DNA of 64,000 bases from Novosphingobium sp. GTDB taxonomy: Bacteria > Pseudomonadota > Alphaproteobacteria > Sphingomonadales > Sphingomonadaceae. This document shows, in pieces, positions 37,526 through 46,244 of this stretch; within the stretch, counting starts at the first letter, position 1, and each line of letters begins with the position of its first letter. Made by a program: the position numbers and the translations under genes. The notes under the pieces are model-generated. The model worked only from the letters and a program-made list of their open reading frames with translations, ran no database searches and was not told where the DNA came from. Location of the stretch: NCBI GenBank assembly GCA_017745295.1, contig JAGHZR010000021.1, forward strand, positions 1 to 64,000. The letters run 5' to 3'.

Positions 37526-39742
37526 TCACCTCAAATCGAAGCGATCCGCGTTCATCACCTTGCACCAGGCGGTCACGAAGTCCCTGAGGAATCGCGGCCC
37601 GGCGTCCGACTCCGCATAGACCTCGCTGAGCGCGCGGAGCTGCGAGTTCGAGCCGAACACGAGGTCGGTCCGTGTCGCCGTCCACCTGGGCTGGTTGCTG
37701 GCGCGGTCGGTGCCGGTGAACGTCTCGTCCGCCTCGTCGTCCACCTGCTTCCACGCCGTGCCCATGTCGAGCAGGTTGACGAAGAAATCGTTGGTGAGCT
37801 GCCCCGGCCGGTCGGTGAGCACACCGTCCGTCCTGCCGCCGTGATTGGCGCCGAGCACACGCAGCCCGCCGACCAGCGCCGTCATTTCCGCCGCCCCCAG
37901 GCCGAGCAATTGCGCGCGGTCGATCAGCAGTTCCTCGGTCGGCACCGTGAACGCCACCTGGAGGTAGTTGCGGAAACCGTCCACCCGCGGTTCGAGCACC
38001 GCGAAGCCGTCCACATCGGTCTGCTCCTGCGCGGCATCGGTGCGACCGGGCACGAACGCGACGTCGAGCGGGGTTCCCGCATCGGCCGCCGCCTTCTCGA
38101 TCCCCACGCCGCCGCCGAGCACCACGAGGTCCGCGATCGAGACCTTGCGGCCCGAAGCGCCGCCGTCGAACCCGGCCTTGATCCTCTCATAGACGCCGAG
38201 GACTTTCGCCAGCTTCTCCGGCTCGTTCACCTCCCAGTCCTTCTGCGGGGCGAGACGGATGCGCCCGCCATTGGCGCCGCCGCGATGGTCCGAACCGCGA
38301 TAGGTCGAGGCCGAGGCCCAGGCGGTCGAGACCAGTTCCGCGACCGTGAGGCCCGAGGCGAGAATGTCCCGCTTGAGCGCCGCCACGTCCTCGCCGGTAA
38401 TGACGGGGCCCTCCGCCGCCGGGATCGGGTCCTGCCAGAGCAGGTCCTCCGCCGGAACTTCCGGGCCGAGGTAACGCGCCTTCGGCCCCATGTCGCGATG
38501 GCAGAGCTTGAACCAGGCCCGCGCGAAGGCATCGCCGAAATAGGCGGGATCAGCGCGGAACTTCTCCAGGATCCGGCGATATTCGGGATCGACCTTGAAG
38601 GCCATGTCGGCGGTGGTCATCATCGTCGGCAGGCGCCGTTCGGGGCTGTGGGCGCCGGGCGCGAGGTCTTCCGGCTTCTGGTTCACCGGCTGCCACTGCT
38701 GCGCCCCTGCCGGACTGCGAACCAGCTCGTATTCGTAGTCGAGCAGCATGTGCAGGTAGCTCATGTCCCACTTGGTCGGCGTCGGCGTCCAGGCGCCTTC
38801 GAGGCCCGAGGTGATCGTGTGATCGCCGAAGCCGCTTTCATGGCCGCTCTGCCAGCCGAGGCCCTGCTGGGCGATATCCGCGCCTTCCGGCTCGGCGCCG
38901 ATCTTGGCGGCATCTCCCGCGCCGTGGCACTTGCCGAACGTATGGCCGCCCGCCGTGAGCGCGGCGGTTTCCTCGTCGTTCATGCCCATGCGCGCGAACG
39001 TTTCGCGGATATCGCGGGCCGAGCCGATGGGGTCGGGCTCGCCGCCGGGGCCTTCGGGATTGACGTAGATGAGGCCCATCTGGATCGCCGCCAGCGGGTT
39101 TTCGAGCGCCATCTCCCGCTCCGGCTGGATGCGGGTTTCGGCGCCCTGCCCCACCCATTGCTCCTCGGTGCCCCAGTAGACGTCCTTCTCCGGTTCGAAG
39201 ATGTCCTCGCGCCCGCCGCCGAAGCCGAAAGTCGGCCCGCCCATGGATTCGATGGCGACATTGCCGGTGAGGATCAGCAGGTCGGCCCAGGAGAGCTTGG
39301 CCCCGTACTTCTGCTTGATCGGCCAGAGCAGGCGGCGCGCCTTGTCGAGATTGGCATTGTCCGGCCAGGAATTGAGCGGGGCGAAGCGCTGGTTGCCCGA
39401 GGACGCGCCGCCGCGCCCGTCGCCGGTGCGGTAGGTGCCGGCGCTGTGCCAGGCCATGCGGATGAAGAACGGCCCGTAATGGCCGTAGTCGGCCGGCCAC
39501 CAGGGCTGGCTCTGGGTCATCAGCGCGGTGAGATCGGCCTTTACCGCCGCATAGTCGAGCGACCGGAAGGCCTGCGCATAATCGAAGCCCTCGCCGAGCG
39601 GGCTGGCGCCGCTCTGGGGCAGGATGTCGAGGGAAAGCTGGTTGGGCCACCAGTCGCGATTGGTGCGGCCCAGGAGCGATCGTATCGGCGTTCCGTGCAT
39701 CGGGCAGCCACCCATGTTCCCGCTAGAGGTCTTCGCGTCCAT
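37526..39742 (-). CDS. katG: Catalase-peroxidase
   Basis: 738 residues, full length for the fused two-domain family. Haem enzyme that removes H2O2. The active N domain has distal FFIRMAWHSAGTYR, the Trp of the Met-Tyr-Trp adduct in MAWHS, the adduct Tyr in GLIYVNPEGPGGEPDP, and the proximal-His region ALTAGGHTFGKCHG. The C-terminal domain has STAWASASTYRGSDHRGGAN and ends VMNADRFDLR. The frame is open far upstream, but MDAKTSSGNMGGCPMHG at 39742 is the family start. No oxyR lies nearby. A perfect stem-loop about 200 bp upstream may be part of its leader. Confidence 0.97.
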   Translation of the reverse strand: MDAKTSSGNMGGCPMHGTPIRSLLGRTNRDWWPNQLSLDILPQSGASPLGEGFDYAQAFRSLDYAAVKADLTALMTQSQPWWPADYGHYGPFFIRMAWHSAGTYRTGDGRGGASSGNQRFAPLNSWPDNANLDKARRLLWPIKQKYGAKLSWADLLILTGNVAIESMGGPTFGFGGGREDIFEPEKDVYWGTEEQWVGQGAETRIQPEREMALENPLAAIQMGLIYVNPEGPGGEPDPIGSARDIRETFARMGMNDEETAALTAGGHTFGKCHGAGDAAKIGAEPEGADIAQQGLGWQSGHESGFGDHTITSGLEGAWTPTPTKWDMSYLHMLLDYEYELVRSPAGAQQWQPVNQKPEDLAPGAHSPERRLPTMMTTADMAFKVDPEYRRILEKFRADPAYFGDAFARAWFKLCHRDMGPKARYLGPEVPAEDLLWQDPIPAAEGPVITGEDVAALKRDILASGLTVAELVSTAWASASTYRGSDHRGGANGGRIRLAPQKDWEVNEPEKLAKVLGVYERIKAGFDGGASGRKVSIADLVVLGGGVGIEKAAADAGTPLDVAFVPGRTDAAQEQTDVDGFAVLEPRVDGFRNYLQVAFTVPTEELLIDRAQLLGLGAAEMTALVGGLRVLGANHGGRTDGVLTDRPGQLTNDFFVNLLDMGTAWKQVDDEADETFTGTDRASNQPRWTATRTDLVFGSNSQLRALSEVYAESDAGPRFLRDFVTAWCKVMNADRFDLR

Positions 39743-40251
39743 GTCGTTCTCCTTCCGGTCGGTACTGGTTGCCCACCCTGTTTCCGGGTGGTTCTGAAAA
39801 GTCCGGTCATCGTCTCCAACGGCGCGCAGCTTGCCAGATATGGCGCGCCGATCAAAGCGCGGGCGCGCGTTGCCGTCATGCGAAATTCCGATCATGGACC
39901 GGGGCGAAACTGATGAGAGAAACGGTTCCGAGGCGCGGTTTTTCCGCCTCCTGTCGCGCTCGGTGGTGGTTGACAGGAGGCGGAAGTTGGCACGACAGGC
40001 AAGGCCCGTCGTTGCACCTCCGGGGCGGAGCCGTGCCCCGCCGAATGGCTGGAGCGTTACGCTCCGTTCACGCCTGCTATCTCCCGGAATTATTACGGGC
40101 GCAAGACAAATATTCCCGTACCACCTTTGGCTATAGAATCGCCCGTTTCTTGAATTAACCAAGATATGCGCAACAATGAACATTGCAGCATGGTAAACGA
40201 TCACTGCAATACGGCTGACATCGCGCGAACAGTTCTAGGCCGGGCCGCCGT
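39743..40251. other. 509-bp gene-free region upstream of katG
   Basis: This lies between the 3' end of lactate permease and the katG start and must carry the katG promoter. I see a perfect 14-bp stem-loop (39942-39985), an AT-rich part from about 40080 to 40200, and a small dyad CAATG-AA-CATTG (40174-40185). The open frame continuing upstream from katG has no protein character. No small gene is convincing. Confidence 0.5.
39942..39985. repeat. 14-bp perfect stem-loop in the katG upstream region
   Basis: TTCCGCCTCCTGTC (39942-39955) and GACAGGAGGCGGAA (39972-39985) pair perfectly around 16 nt. No T tract follows on either strand, which argues against a simple terminator. If the katG transcript begins upstream, this would sit in its leader about 200 nt before the start codon. 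Confidence 0.6.
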
Positions 40252-41760
40252 TCAGCCCAGCCCTCGAAGCCCCCACCGGACGAGCAGCACCAGCGCCCCG
40301 CCCGCCAGCGCATAGGCAAGGCAGACCGGCGCGGTGCGGGCCAGCGCCCTGCCCTCGCGCCCGACCAGTCCGACCGTGGCCGAACCGGCGACGATATTGT
40401 GCGGCGCCATGATATTGCCGATGGCCGAGCCGAGGCTCTGCCCGGCGAGCGCCAGCCAGTGCGGCAATGTCACCGCATCGGCGGCGGCGACCTGGAAATT
40501 CGCGAAGATGATGTTCGAGGCCGTGCCCGAGCCGGTCACGAACGAGCCCAGCGCCCCGACCAGCGGCACCGCCAGCGGCCAAGCCTGCCCGAACAGGCCG
40601 GTCGCCCCCACCGCCAGCGCGTCGATCAGGCCGCCGTGCACCATGAAGCGCGCCAGGGTCAGCACCGAGACGAGCGCAATGGCCACTTGCGGCAACCGCC
40701 TTGCCGCCGCCACCATCGCAGCGGCGACGAGCCTCGGCCGCGAACGGTTGGCCATGGCGGTCAGCAGGAAGGCCAGCAACAGCATCGTGCCGGGGTGGTA
40801 GAGCGGCAGCATCTGGTCGCCGAAGGCATGGCGATAGCTCCAGGCGATGGGATGCTCGCGCAGCAGGGCGCGCAGCGGCTCGATCAGGCGGCTGGCGAGG
40901 ATCAGCAGCACGAGCACCATGTAGGGCAGCCCGGCCCGCACCAGTTCCCGCGTCGAAGGTGCGTCCTCGCCCCCGGCGGGCGGCGCACCGCGCCGCAGCC
41001 AGACGATGAACAGCGCCCCGCCCAGCAGCGCGCCGCCGAGTGTCGGCAGTTCCGGCCCGGCCAGCCCCGCGATCAGCGCCGCGCAGGGGAAGAAGCAGGC
41101 CGCCGCCATGATCGCCACCTGCCACGCTGCCGTGCCGTCGCGCCGCATCCGGGCGCTGCCCAGCTTCACGACGATCAGCGCGAGGGTCCAGCCGAGGCAG
41201 GCATGGAGCAGCAGGATTGCCAGCGAGAGCCGCCGCTCGTCGACCGGCGCCGCCTCCAGCAGCGGCACCATCGGCGCGCCGACCGCGCCGAACGAGACGC
41301 CCACGACATGGCCCATGAGCGCCACCAGCAGCGCCCGCTCCGGCGCCACGCCCAGCGCGACCAGCATCGGCCCGACGATCGCCACCGGCGTCCCGAAGCC
41401 CGAGGCGCCCTCCAGGAACATCGCGAAGAAATAGCCGACCAGCAGCGCCGTCGCTGCCGGGTCCGAGGAAATCGACGAGAGCCACTCGCCGATCACCCGC
41501 GTCCCGCCGGTCCGCACCTGATATTCGTGGATCGAGAGCGCCGGGAACACGATCCACAGGATCGTCGCCGCCGTGAACCCCGCCTCCAGTACCGGCCCGG
41601 CCAGATCGGCAGGCGCGTCGCCGAACTGGAATGCCGCCACCGCGACGATCGCAGCGACCACCGCCGCCACCGTCCCCGCTGCTGCGGCCGACCAGCGCAG
41701 CCCCGTCATCAGCAGGACCAGCGCCGCGATCGGCACGAGCGCCAGAAGCGGAGCGGGCAT
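40252..41760 (-). CDS. L-lactate permease family transporter
   Basis: 502 residues, about 12-14 membrane segments. It imports lactate (or glycolate) with protons in characterised members. Family motifs include FFAMFLEGASGFGTPVAIVG near residue 112, GHVVGVSFGAVGAPM, and GSFVTGSGTASNIIFANFQ. The last part, IMAPHNIVAGSATVGLVGREG, is conserved. The stop is far from katG. It starts 8 bp after the D-lactate dehydrogenase stop, so the two are cotranscribed and probably handle lactate together. Confidence 0.93.
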   Translation of the reverse strand: MPAPLLALVPIAALVLLMTGLRWSAAAAGTVAAVVAAIVAVAAFQFGDAPADLAGPVLEAGFTAATILWIVFPALSIHEYQVRTGGTRVIGEWLSSISSDPAATALLVGYFFAMFLEGASGFGTPVAIVGPMLVALGVAPERALLVALMGHVVGVSFGAVGAPMVPLLEAAPVDERRLSLAILLLHACLGWTLALIVVKLGSARMRRDGTAAWQVAIMAAACFFPCAALIAGLAGPELPTLGGALLGGALFIVWLRRGAPPAGGEDAPSTRELVRAGLPYMVLVLLILASRLIEPLRALLREHPIAWSYRHAFGDQMLPLYHPGTMLLLAFLLTAMANRSRPRLVAAAMVAAARRLPQVAIALVSVLTLARFMVHGGLIDALAVGATGLFGQAWPLAVPLVGALGSFVTGSGTASNIIFANFQVAAADAVTLPHWLALAGQSLGSAIGNIMAPHNIVAGSATVGLVGREGRALARTAPVCLAYALAGGALVLLVRWGLRGLG

Positions 41761-41768
41761 CCTGCGCC

Positions 41769-42779
41769 CTAGGCCTTGCGCTCCGTGGGTACGGGATGGA
41801 GCGGCGCGCCGTCGCGCTCGAAAGCGCTGATGTTGTCGATGGTGGTCCCGGCGATGGCGGTCATCGCCTCGCGGGTGAAGAAGCCCTGATGGCCGGTGAT
41901 GAGCACGTTCGGGAACGTCATCAGCCGCACGAAGACATCGTCGCGGATCACCTGATCGGACAGGTTCTCGAAGAACAGGTCTTCCTCTTCCTCGTAGACG
42001 TCCAGCCCGACATAGCCGACTTTGCCGTTCTTCAGCCCGGCGATCACCGCGCGCGCATCCATCACCGCGCCGCGGCTGGTGTTGATGAGCATGACACCGG
42101 GCTTCATCTTCGCGATGGCCTCGCGGCCGATCAGGTGATGGGTCTCGGGGGTGAGCGGGCAGTGCAGGCTGATCACGTCGCAGCGGGCGAGCAGTTCGTC
42201 TATGCCCACATAGCGTCCGCCGAGCGCGGTCAGTTCCGCGCTCTCGAACGGATCGCTCGCCACCACCTCGCAGCCGAAGCCCTTGAGGATGCGCGCGACA
42301 TTGATACCGATCTTGCCGGTGCCGATCACGCCTGCAACCTTGCCCTTGAGGTCGAAGCCGAGCAGGCCCTCCAGCGCGAAGTTGCCCTCGCGCACGCGGG
42401 CATAGGCCTTGTGGATCTTGCGGTTGAGCGAGAGGATCAGCGCGATGGCATGCTCGGCAATGGCGTCGGGCGAATAGGCCGGAACGCGGCCGATTTGAAA
42501 GCCCAACTCGCGCGCAGCGGCAAGGTCCACATTGTTGAACCCGGCGCTGCGCAGCGCGATCAGGCGAGTGCCGTTCGCGGCGAGGATCTCCAGTTCCGCG
42601 CGCCCGAGCTGGTCGTTCACGAAAGCGCAGACGCCCTCGTGCCCCGCCGCGAGATGGGCGGTATGGGCATTGAGCCGAGGCTCCAGATAGAACAGCGCAT
42701 GCCCGGCGGCGGACTGTTCGTTGGCGTGATCGAGGAATTCACGGTCGTAAGGACGCGTGCTGAAGACCGCAACTTTCAA
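41769..42779 (-). CDS. ldhA: D-lactate dehydrogenase, 2-hydroxyacid dehydrogenase family
   Basis: 336 residues. NAD-dependent interconversion of pyruvate and D-lactate. NAD motif VAGVIGTGKIGINVARIL at about residues 148-165, substrate-side RSAGFNNVDL (Arg), INTSRGAVMD, and the catalytic His in ITGHQGFFTREAM. PFESAELTAL is typical of LdhA rather than glycerate dehydrogenase. First gene of a two-gene unit with the lactate permease. It may serve D-lactate oxidation after uptake or fermentation; direction cannot be told from sequence. Confidence 0.92.
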   Translation of the reverse strand: MKVAVFSTRPYDREFLDHANEQSAAGHALFYLEPRLNAHTAHLAAGHEGVCAFVNDQLGRAELEILAANGTRLIALRSAGFNNVDLAAARELGFQIGRVPAYSPDAIAEHAIALILSLNRKIHKAYARVREGNFALEGLLGFDLKGKVAGVIGTGKIGINVARILKGFGCEVVASDPFESAELTALGGRYVGIDELLARCDVISLHCPLTPETHHLIGREAIAKMKPGVMLINTSRGAVMDARAVIAGLKNGKVGYVGLDVYEEEEDLFFENLSDQVIRDDVFVRLMTFPNVLITGHQGFFTREAMTAIAGTTIDNISAFERDGAPLHPVPTERKA

Positions 42780-42839
42780 GGAAGTTCTCCCGTGCTCAGG
42801 ACATTTTCCGAAGTATCATCGCAGGAAGGTCGCTCGGTT

Positions 42840-43847
42840 TCATGGGAGCGGTTTCACCGCATCTATCACCGTCAGGTGCTCCAGCGGCCCCTCGCCCACG
42901 CGCGAGTTGGTGACGAGGATGGTCGTGCCGGGGGTCAACACTGCCCTGACCTTCTCATAGAACGGGCGCGGCAGGCGCAGGCGGTTGATCACCGCCTCGT
43001 CCACTTCGCGCCCCTCATCCTCGGCGTGGCCGGGCAGGCCGATATAGATCCAGCGCGGCTTGCCTTCGCGCAGGGCCATGGTGATGACATGGGAGCCGGG
43101 ATCGTCGTCGTTCACTTCGGCCACGCTGCGGCCGATCTCCACCCCGCCGCGCAGCACCACGACGCGCTGGTCGAGCTTGGAGACGATGATCGACAGCGGC
43201 CCGCTGGGCGCGAGCTGCGGGCGCCAGCGATATTGCTCGCCGCCCGCCAGCGGGGTGCGGTCCACCGGCTTGCCCTTCCCGTCGAACGGCGCCAGCAGGC
43301 TGTTGTCGCTGGTGCGGACATGGCTTTCCGCATCGCCCGCCACCACCACCGTCACGCCCAGTTTGGTGATCGCGAAAAGTTCCTTCGCGAAGCCGTAAGG
43401 CAGGTGAACGCAGCCGTGGCTCTCCGGATAGCCGGGCAGTCCGCCCGCGTGGAGCGCCACGCCGTCCCAGGTCAGGCGCTGCTGATAGGGCATCGGCGCG
43501 TTGTTGTAGGTGCTCGACCGGTGCTTGGCGTCCTTCTGGAGGATCGTGAACACGCCGGTCGGGGTGGCATGGCCGGACTTGCCGCTCGACACCGTGGTCG
43601 CGGCGATGCGTACGCCGTTGCGATAGACGATGCCGATCTGGCGCGAGAGATCGACGTAGATCACCACCGGCCCGCTCGGCGAGACGCCCGGCGCCCAGAC
43701 CCATTCGCCGGGCTTCAAATGCTCTATCCGCCGCGCGAATTCCGGCGGCGAGCTGGCCTTCGCCCCTTGCGCCGAGGCCAGTGGCGGCCAGAGCGCAAGC
43801 AGCCCGACTGACGACGCCAGCAGCGCCGCCCGGTTCAATCCCCGCAT
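42840..43847 (-). CDS. Exported L,D-transpeptidase, YkuD family
   Basis: 335 residues from the ATG at 43847, with AGGGA upstream. Signal peptide: ALLASSVGLLALWPPLASAQ. The YkuD domain (about residues 60-160) starts VVIYVDLSRQIGIVYRNG and holds the catalytic set HAGGLPGYPESHGCVHLP with the nucleophile Cys. The enzyme makes 3-3 crosslinks in peptidoglycan or links outer-membrane proteins to it. The C-terminal 150 residues repeat a YkuD-like opening (LSIIVSKLDQRVVVLRGG) but lack a second active Cys, and may be a substrate or wall-binding domain. Between ldhA and the GlsB-family gene; likely its own unit or cotranscribed with the latter. Confidence 0.9.
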   Translation of the reverse strand: MRGLNRAALLASSVGLLALWPPLASAQGAKASSPPEFARRIEHLKPGEWVWAPGVSPSGPVVIYVDLSRQIGIVYRNGVRIAATTVSSGKSGHATPTGVFTILQKDAKHRSSTYNNAPMPYQQRLTWDGVALHAGGLPGYPESHGCVHLPYGFAKELFAITKLGVTVVVAGDAESHVRTSDNSLLAPFDGKGKPVDRTPLAGGEQYRWRPQLAPSGPLSIIVSKLDQRVVVLRGGVEIGRSVAEVNDDDPGSHVITMALREGKPRWIYIGLPGHAEDEGREVDEAVINRLRLPRPFYEKVRAVLTPGTTILVTNSRVGEGPLEHLTVIDAVKPLP

Positions 43848-43867
43848 TGCATTCCCTGTACTGTGAC

Positions 43868-44131
43868 TCAGCGCACACGCCCGCGCTGGATGAGATTGAC
43901 GATGCCCAGCAGCACGACCGCGCCGATGAAGGCCACGACCAGGCCGACGATCGAGAACTCCTTGACCGATCCGGCAATGCCGAACTGGTTCGCGATCAGA
44001 TTGCCGATTACCGAACCGACGCAGCCGACGACAATGTTCCACAGGATGCCCATCGAGGCATCGCGGTTCATCACCAGACTGGCCAGCCAACCGGCAATGC
44101 CGCCCACGATCAGTGCAATAATCCAGCCCAT
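43868..44131 (-). CDS. GlsB/YeaQ/YmgE family membrane stress protein
   Basis: 87 residues with three hydrophobic segments: MGWIIALIVGGIAGWLAS, ILWNIVVGCVGSVIGNL and the FSIVGLVVAFIGAVVLLGIV stretch. The family, once labelled transglycosylase-associated, is induced by envelope or acid stress, and its mechanism is unknown. It lies 20 bp before the L,D-transpeptidase start, so a cell-envelope unit is plausible. Its upstream region carries the interleaved dyads at 44238-44271. Confidence 0.9.
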   Translation of the reverse strand: MGWIIALIVGGIAGWLASLVMNRDASMGILWNIVVGCVGSVIGNLIANQFGIAGSVKEFSIVGLVVAFIGAVVLLGIVNLIQRGRVR

Positions 44132-44237
44132 GACGTTCTCCCGATGAAAGTCCCGCGAAGAGGACGGAGATTTGGTCTTTACCTGAACAATTCTGCGGGG
44201 AAGCTGCGCCTGTCTTGCAGGAAGGTCAACCGATACA

Positions 44238-44271
44238 TCCGTATTTCTACGATTTCATACGGACATCGTAG
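44238..44271. promoter_or_regulatory. Two interleaved perfect 7-bp dyads between fabI and the GlsB-family gene
   Basis: On the plus strand the order is TCCGTAT (44238-44244), CTACGAT (44247-44253), ATACGGA (44257-44263), ATCGTAG (44265-44271). First pairs with third and second with fourth, so the two stems interlock. In RNA this is the layout of an H-type pseudoknot or of two exclusive hairpins; in DNA it may be two overlapping operators. It begins 4 bp after the fabI stop and lies about 107 bp before the GlsB-family start. Confidence 0.6.
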
Positions 44272-44275
44272 CAAA

Positions 44276-45025
44276 CTACCCCCCGACGCTGTTGTAGCCG
44301 CTGTCGACGTAGATCGTCTGCCCGGTGACGAAGCGCGATTTCGGCCCCAGCAGGAAGGCGCCCATGTGGCCGATCTGCTCGATGGTCACGAGCTGGTGGA
44401 GCGGCGCCTTGTCCGCCGCCAGCCGCATCAGTTCGTCGAGGTGCGAGAGGCCCGAGGCGGCGCGGGTGCGGACCGGACCGGTCGAGAGCGCATTGACGCG
44501 AATGGCGCTCGGCCCGAGTTCGTCGGCGAGATAGCGCACGCTGGCCTCCAGCGCCGCCTTGACCGGCCCCATCAGCCCATACCCGGGCACGACTTTCTCC
44601 GAACCGTAGAAACTCATCGTCAGGATCGACCCGCCGCCCGCCATCAGCGGCTCCGCGAAACGCGCGAGGCGGATCAGCGAATGGCAGGAGACGTCCATCG
44701 CCTTGGTGAAGCCTTCCACCGAACTGTCCACCACCCGGCCCTGCAAGTCCTGCTTGGGCGCGAAGGCCACCGAATGGAGCAGGAAGTCGAGGCTGCCCCA
44801 GCGCGCGGCGATCTCGGCGAAGAGCGCTTCCATCTGCTCGGGTGCGGTCACGTCCAGCGGCTGGAAGATCGCCGCGCCGAGCGCCTCTGCCAGCGACTCG
44901 ACATGGGGCCGCGCCCTCTCGCTCTGATAGGTGATCGCCAGTTCCGCGCCTTCCGCGCGCAGGGCCTCGGCGCAGCCGAAGGCGAGCGACTGGTCGTTCG
45001 CCATGCCCACTATCAAGCCGCGCAT
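44276..45025 (-). CDS. fabI: Enoyl-ACP reductase, FabI-type paralogue
   Basis: 249 residues from the ATG at 45025, with GGAGA 5 bases upstream. The SDR-fold NADH site is RGLIVGMANDQSLAFG; the catalytic Tyr-x6-Lys is in VPGYGLMGPVKAALEAS, as in FabI. HSVAFAPKQDLQGRVVD and ALSTGPVRTRAASGL are the substrate-loop parts. At the site of E. coli Gly93 the residue is Ala, as in several other FabI groups. It is the last gene of an efflux operon, 10 bp after the permease stop. This placement suggests a specialised second FabI rather than the essential one, but no other fabI is in view to compare. Confidence 0.85.
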   Translation of the reverse strand: MRGLIVGMANDQSLAFGCAEALRAEGAELAITYQSERARPHVESLAEALGAAIFQPLDVTAPEQMEALFAEIAARWGSLDFLLHSVAFAPKQDLQGRVVDSSVEGFTKAMDVSCHSLIRLARFAEPLMAGGGSILTMSFYGSEKVVPGYGLMGPVKAALEASVRYLADELGPSAIRVNALSTGPVRTRAASGLSHLDELMRLAADKAPLHQLVTIEQIGHMGAFLLGPKSRFVTGQTIYVDSGYNSVGG

Positions 45026-45035
45026 GGAATTCTCC

Positions 45036-46244
45036 CTATTCGTGCCGAAGGGCGTCGATCGGATTGAGGCTCGCCGCACGGCGCGCCGGGAAGTAGCCGA
45101 AGATCACGCCGATCGCCGCCGAGACCGCAAAGGCGCCGAGGTTGACCACCGGGTCGAAGATCCACGGCAGGTCCATCAACGGCGTCGCCACCCCGACCAC
45201 CAGTTGCGCCAGCAGGAGGCCAATCAGCCCGCCGAGGCAGGACAGCACCACCGCCTCGACCAGGAACTGCATCAGCACTTCGTTGGCGACGGCACCGATG
45301 GCGAGGCGGATGCCGATCTCCCGCGTGCGCTCCGTCACCGAGACCAGCATGATGTTCATGATGCCGATCCCACCGACGACGAGGCTGATCGCGGCCACGG
45401 CGGCGACGATCCGGGTCAGCATCGTCGTCGTCTGGGTCAGGGTGTCGGAAATCTGCTTGGTGTCGAAGATGTTGAAATCGTCGTCCTTGCCCTCGGTGAT
45501 ATGCCGCCGCTCGCGCAGCAATCGGGTGAGGCTCTGCTGGACCTGCTCGCTCGAATAGTCGCCGTTCACGCCCACCAGGATCGTGCGGATCGAGGTCGAG
45601 CCGAGGAAGCGGCGCTGCACCGTCTTGAGCGGCATGATGACGATATCGTCCTGATCGCCGCCGAAGCCCGCCTGCCCCTTGGTGGTGAGCAGGCCGATCA
45701 CGTCGCAACTGACATCGCCGATGCGGAAGCGCTTGCCGATCGGGTCGACGCCGCGGAACAGGTTGCTGCTGACGGTGGAGCCGATGATGCAGACCGACTT
45801 GCCTGCCGCCTCTTCCTCGGGATTGAACAGGCGGCCCGACTGGAGCGGCCAGGGCTGGATCTTGAAATAGGCGGAGGTGGTGCCGTTTATCGTCGTCGAC
45901 CAATTGGCGCCTTCGTAGATCGCCCGCCCGCTGTAGGAGACTTGCGGCGCAACCGCAGTGACGCCGCCCACCTGCTGGCCGATCGCGACGATATCGGCGG
46001 GATCGAAGTCCTTGGGTGCCGGTCCGCCGCCGCCGCGACCGAAGCCCTGTCCGGGGCGGACCTGAAGGATATTGGTGCCGAGCGCGGCGATCTGCTGCGT
46101 CACCGCCGCCGTCGTCGCCTTGCCCAGCGTCACCATCGATACCACCGCGCCGACGCCGATGACGATGCCCAGCATTGTCAGCAGCGAGCGCAGGACATGG
46201 CGCCGGATCGAGCGCAGCGCGAGGAGGAACACCGTACCCAGCAT
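45036..46244 (-). CDS. ABC transporter permease, MacB-type (FtsX fold)
   Basis: 402 residues. First membrane segment RSLLTMLGIVIGVGAVVSMV, a large periplasmic MacB-PCD domain to about residue 270, then three segments at the C-terminus (AISLVVGGIGIMNIMLVSVTE, FLVEAVVLSCLGGLIGLLLAQ, FAVSAAIGVIFGYFPARRA). TERTREIGIRLAIGA is the family motif. It couples the ATPase to the adaptor across the periplasm. Unlike E. coli MacB, the ATPase is a separate protein. Its start overlaps the ATPase stop by 1 bp. Confidence 0.93.
   Translation of the reverse strand: MLGTVFLLALRSIRRHVLRSLLTMLGIVIGVGAVVSMVTLGKATTAAVTQQIAALGTNILQVRPGQGFGRGGGGPAPKDFDPADIVAIGQQVGGVTAVAPQVSYSGRAIYEGANWSTTINGTTSAYFKIQPWPLQSGRLFNPEEEAAGKSVCIIGSTVSSNLFRGVDPIGKRFRIGDVSCDVIGLLTTKGQAGFGGDQDDIVIMPLKTVQRRFLGSTSIRTILVGVNGDYSSEQVQQSLTRLLRERRHITEGKDDDFNIFDTKQISDTLTQTTTMLTRIVAAVAAISLVVGGIGIMNIMLVSVTERTREIGIRLAIGAVANEVLMQFLVEAVVLSCLGGLIGLLLAQLVVGVATPLMDLPWIFDPVVNLGAFAVSAAIGVIFGYFPARRAASLNPIDALRHE

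Noticed and set aside
39743..40204. N-terminal extension of katG
   Set aside because: The frame is open, but the translation has no likeness to KatG and lacks a ribosome site; MDAKTSS at 39742 is the family start.
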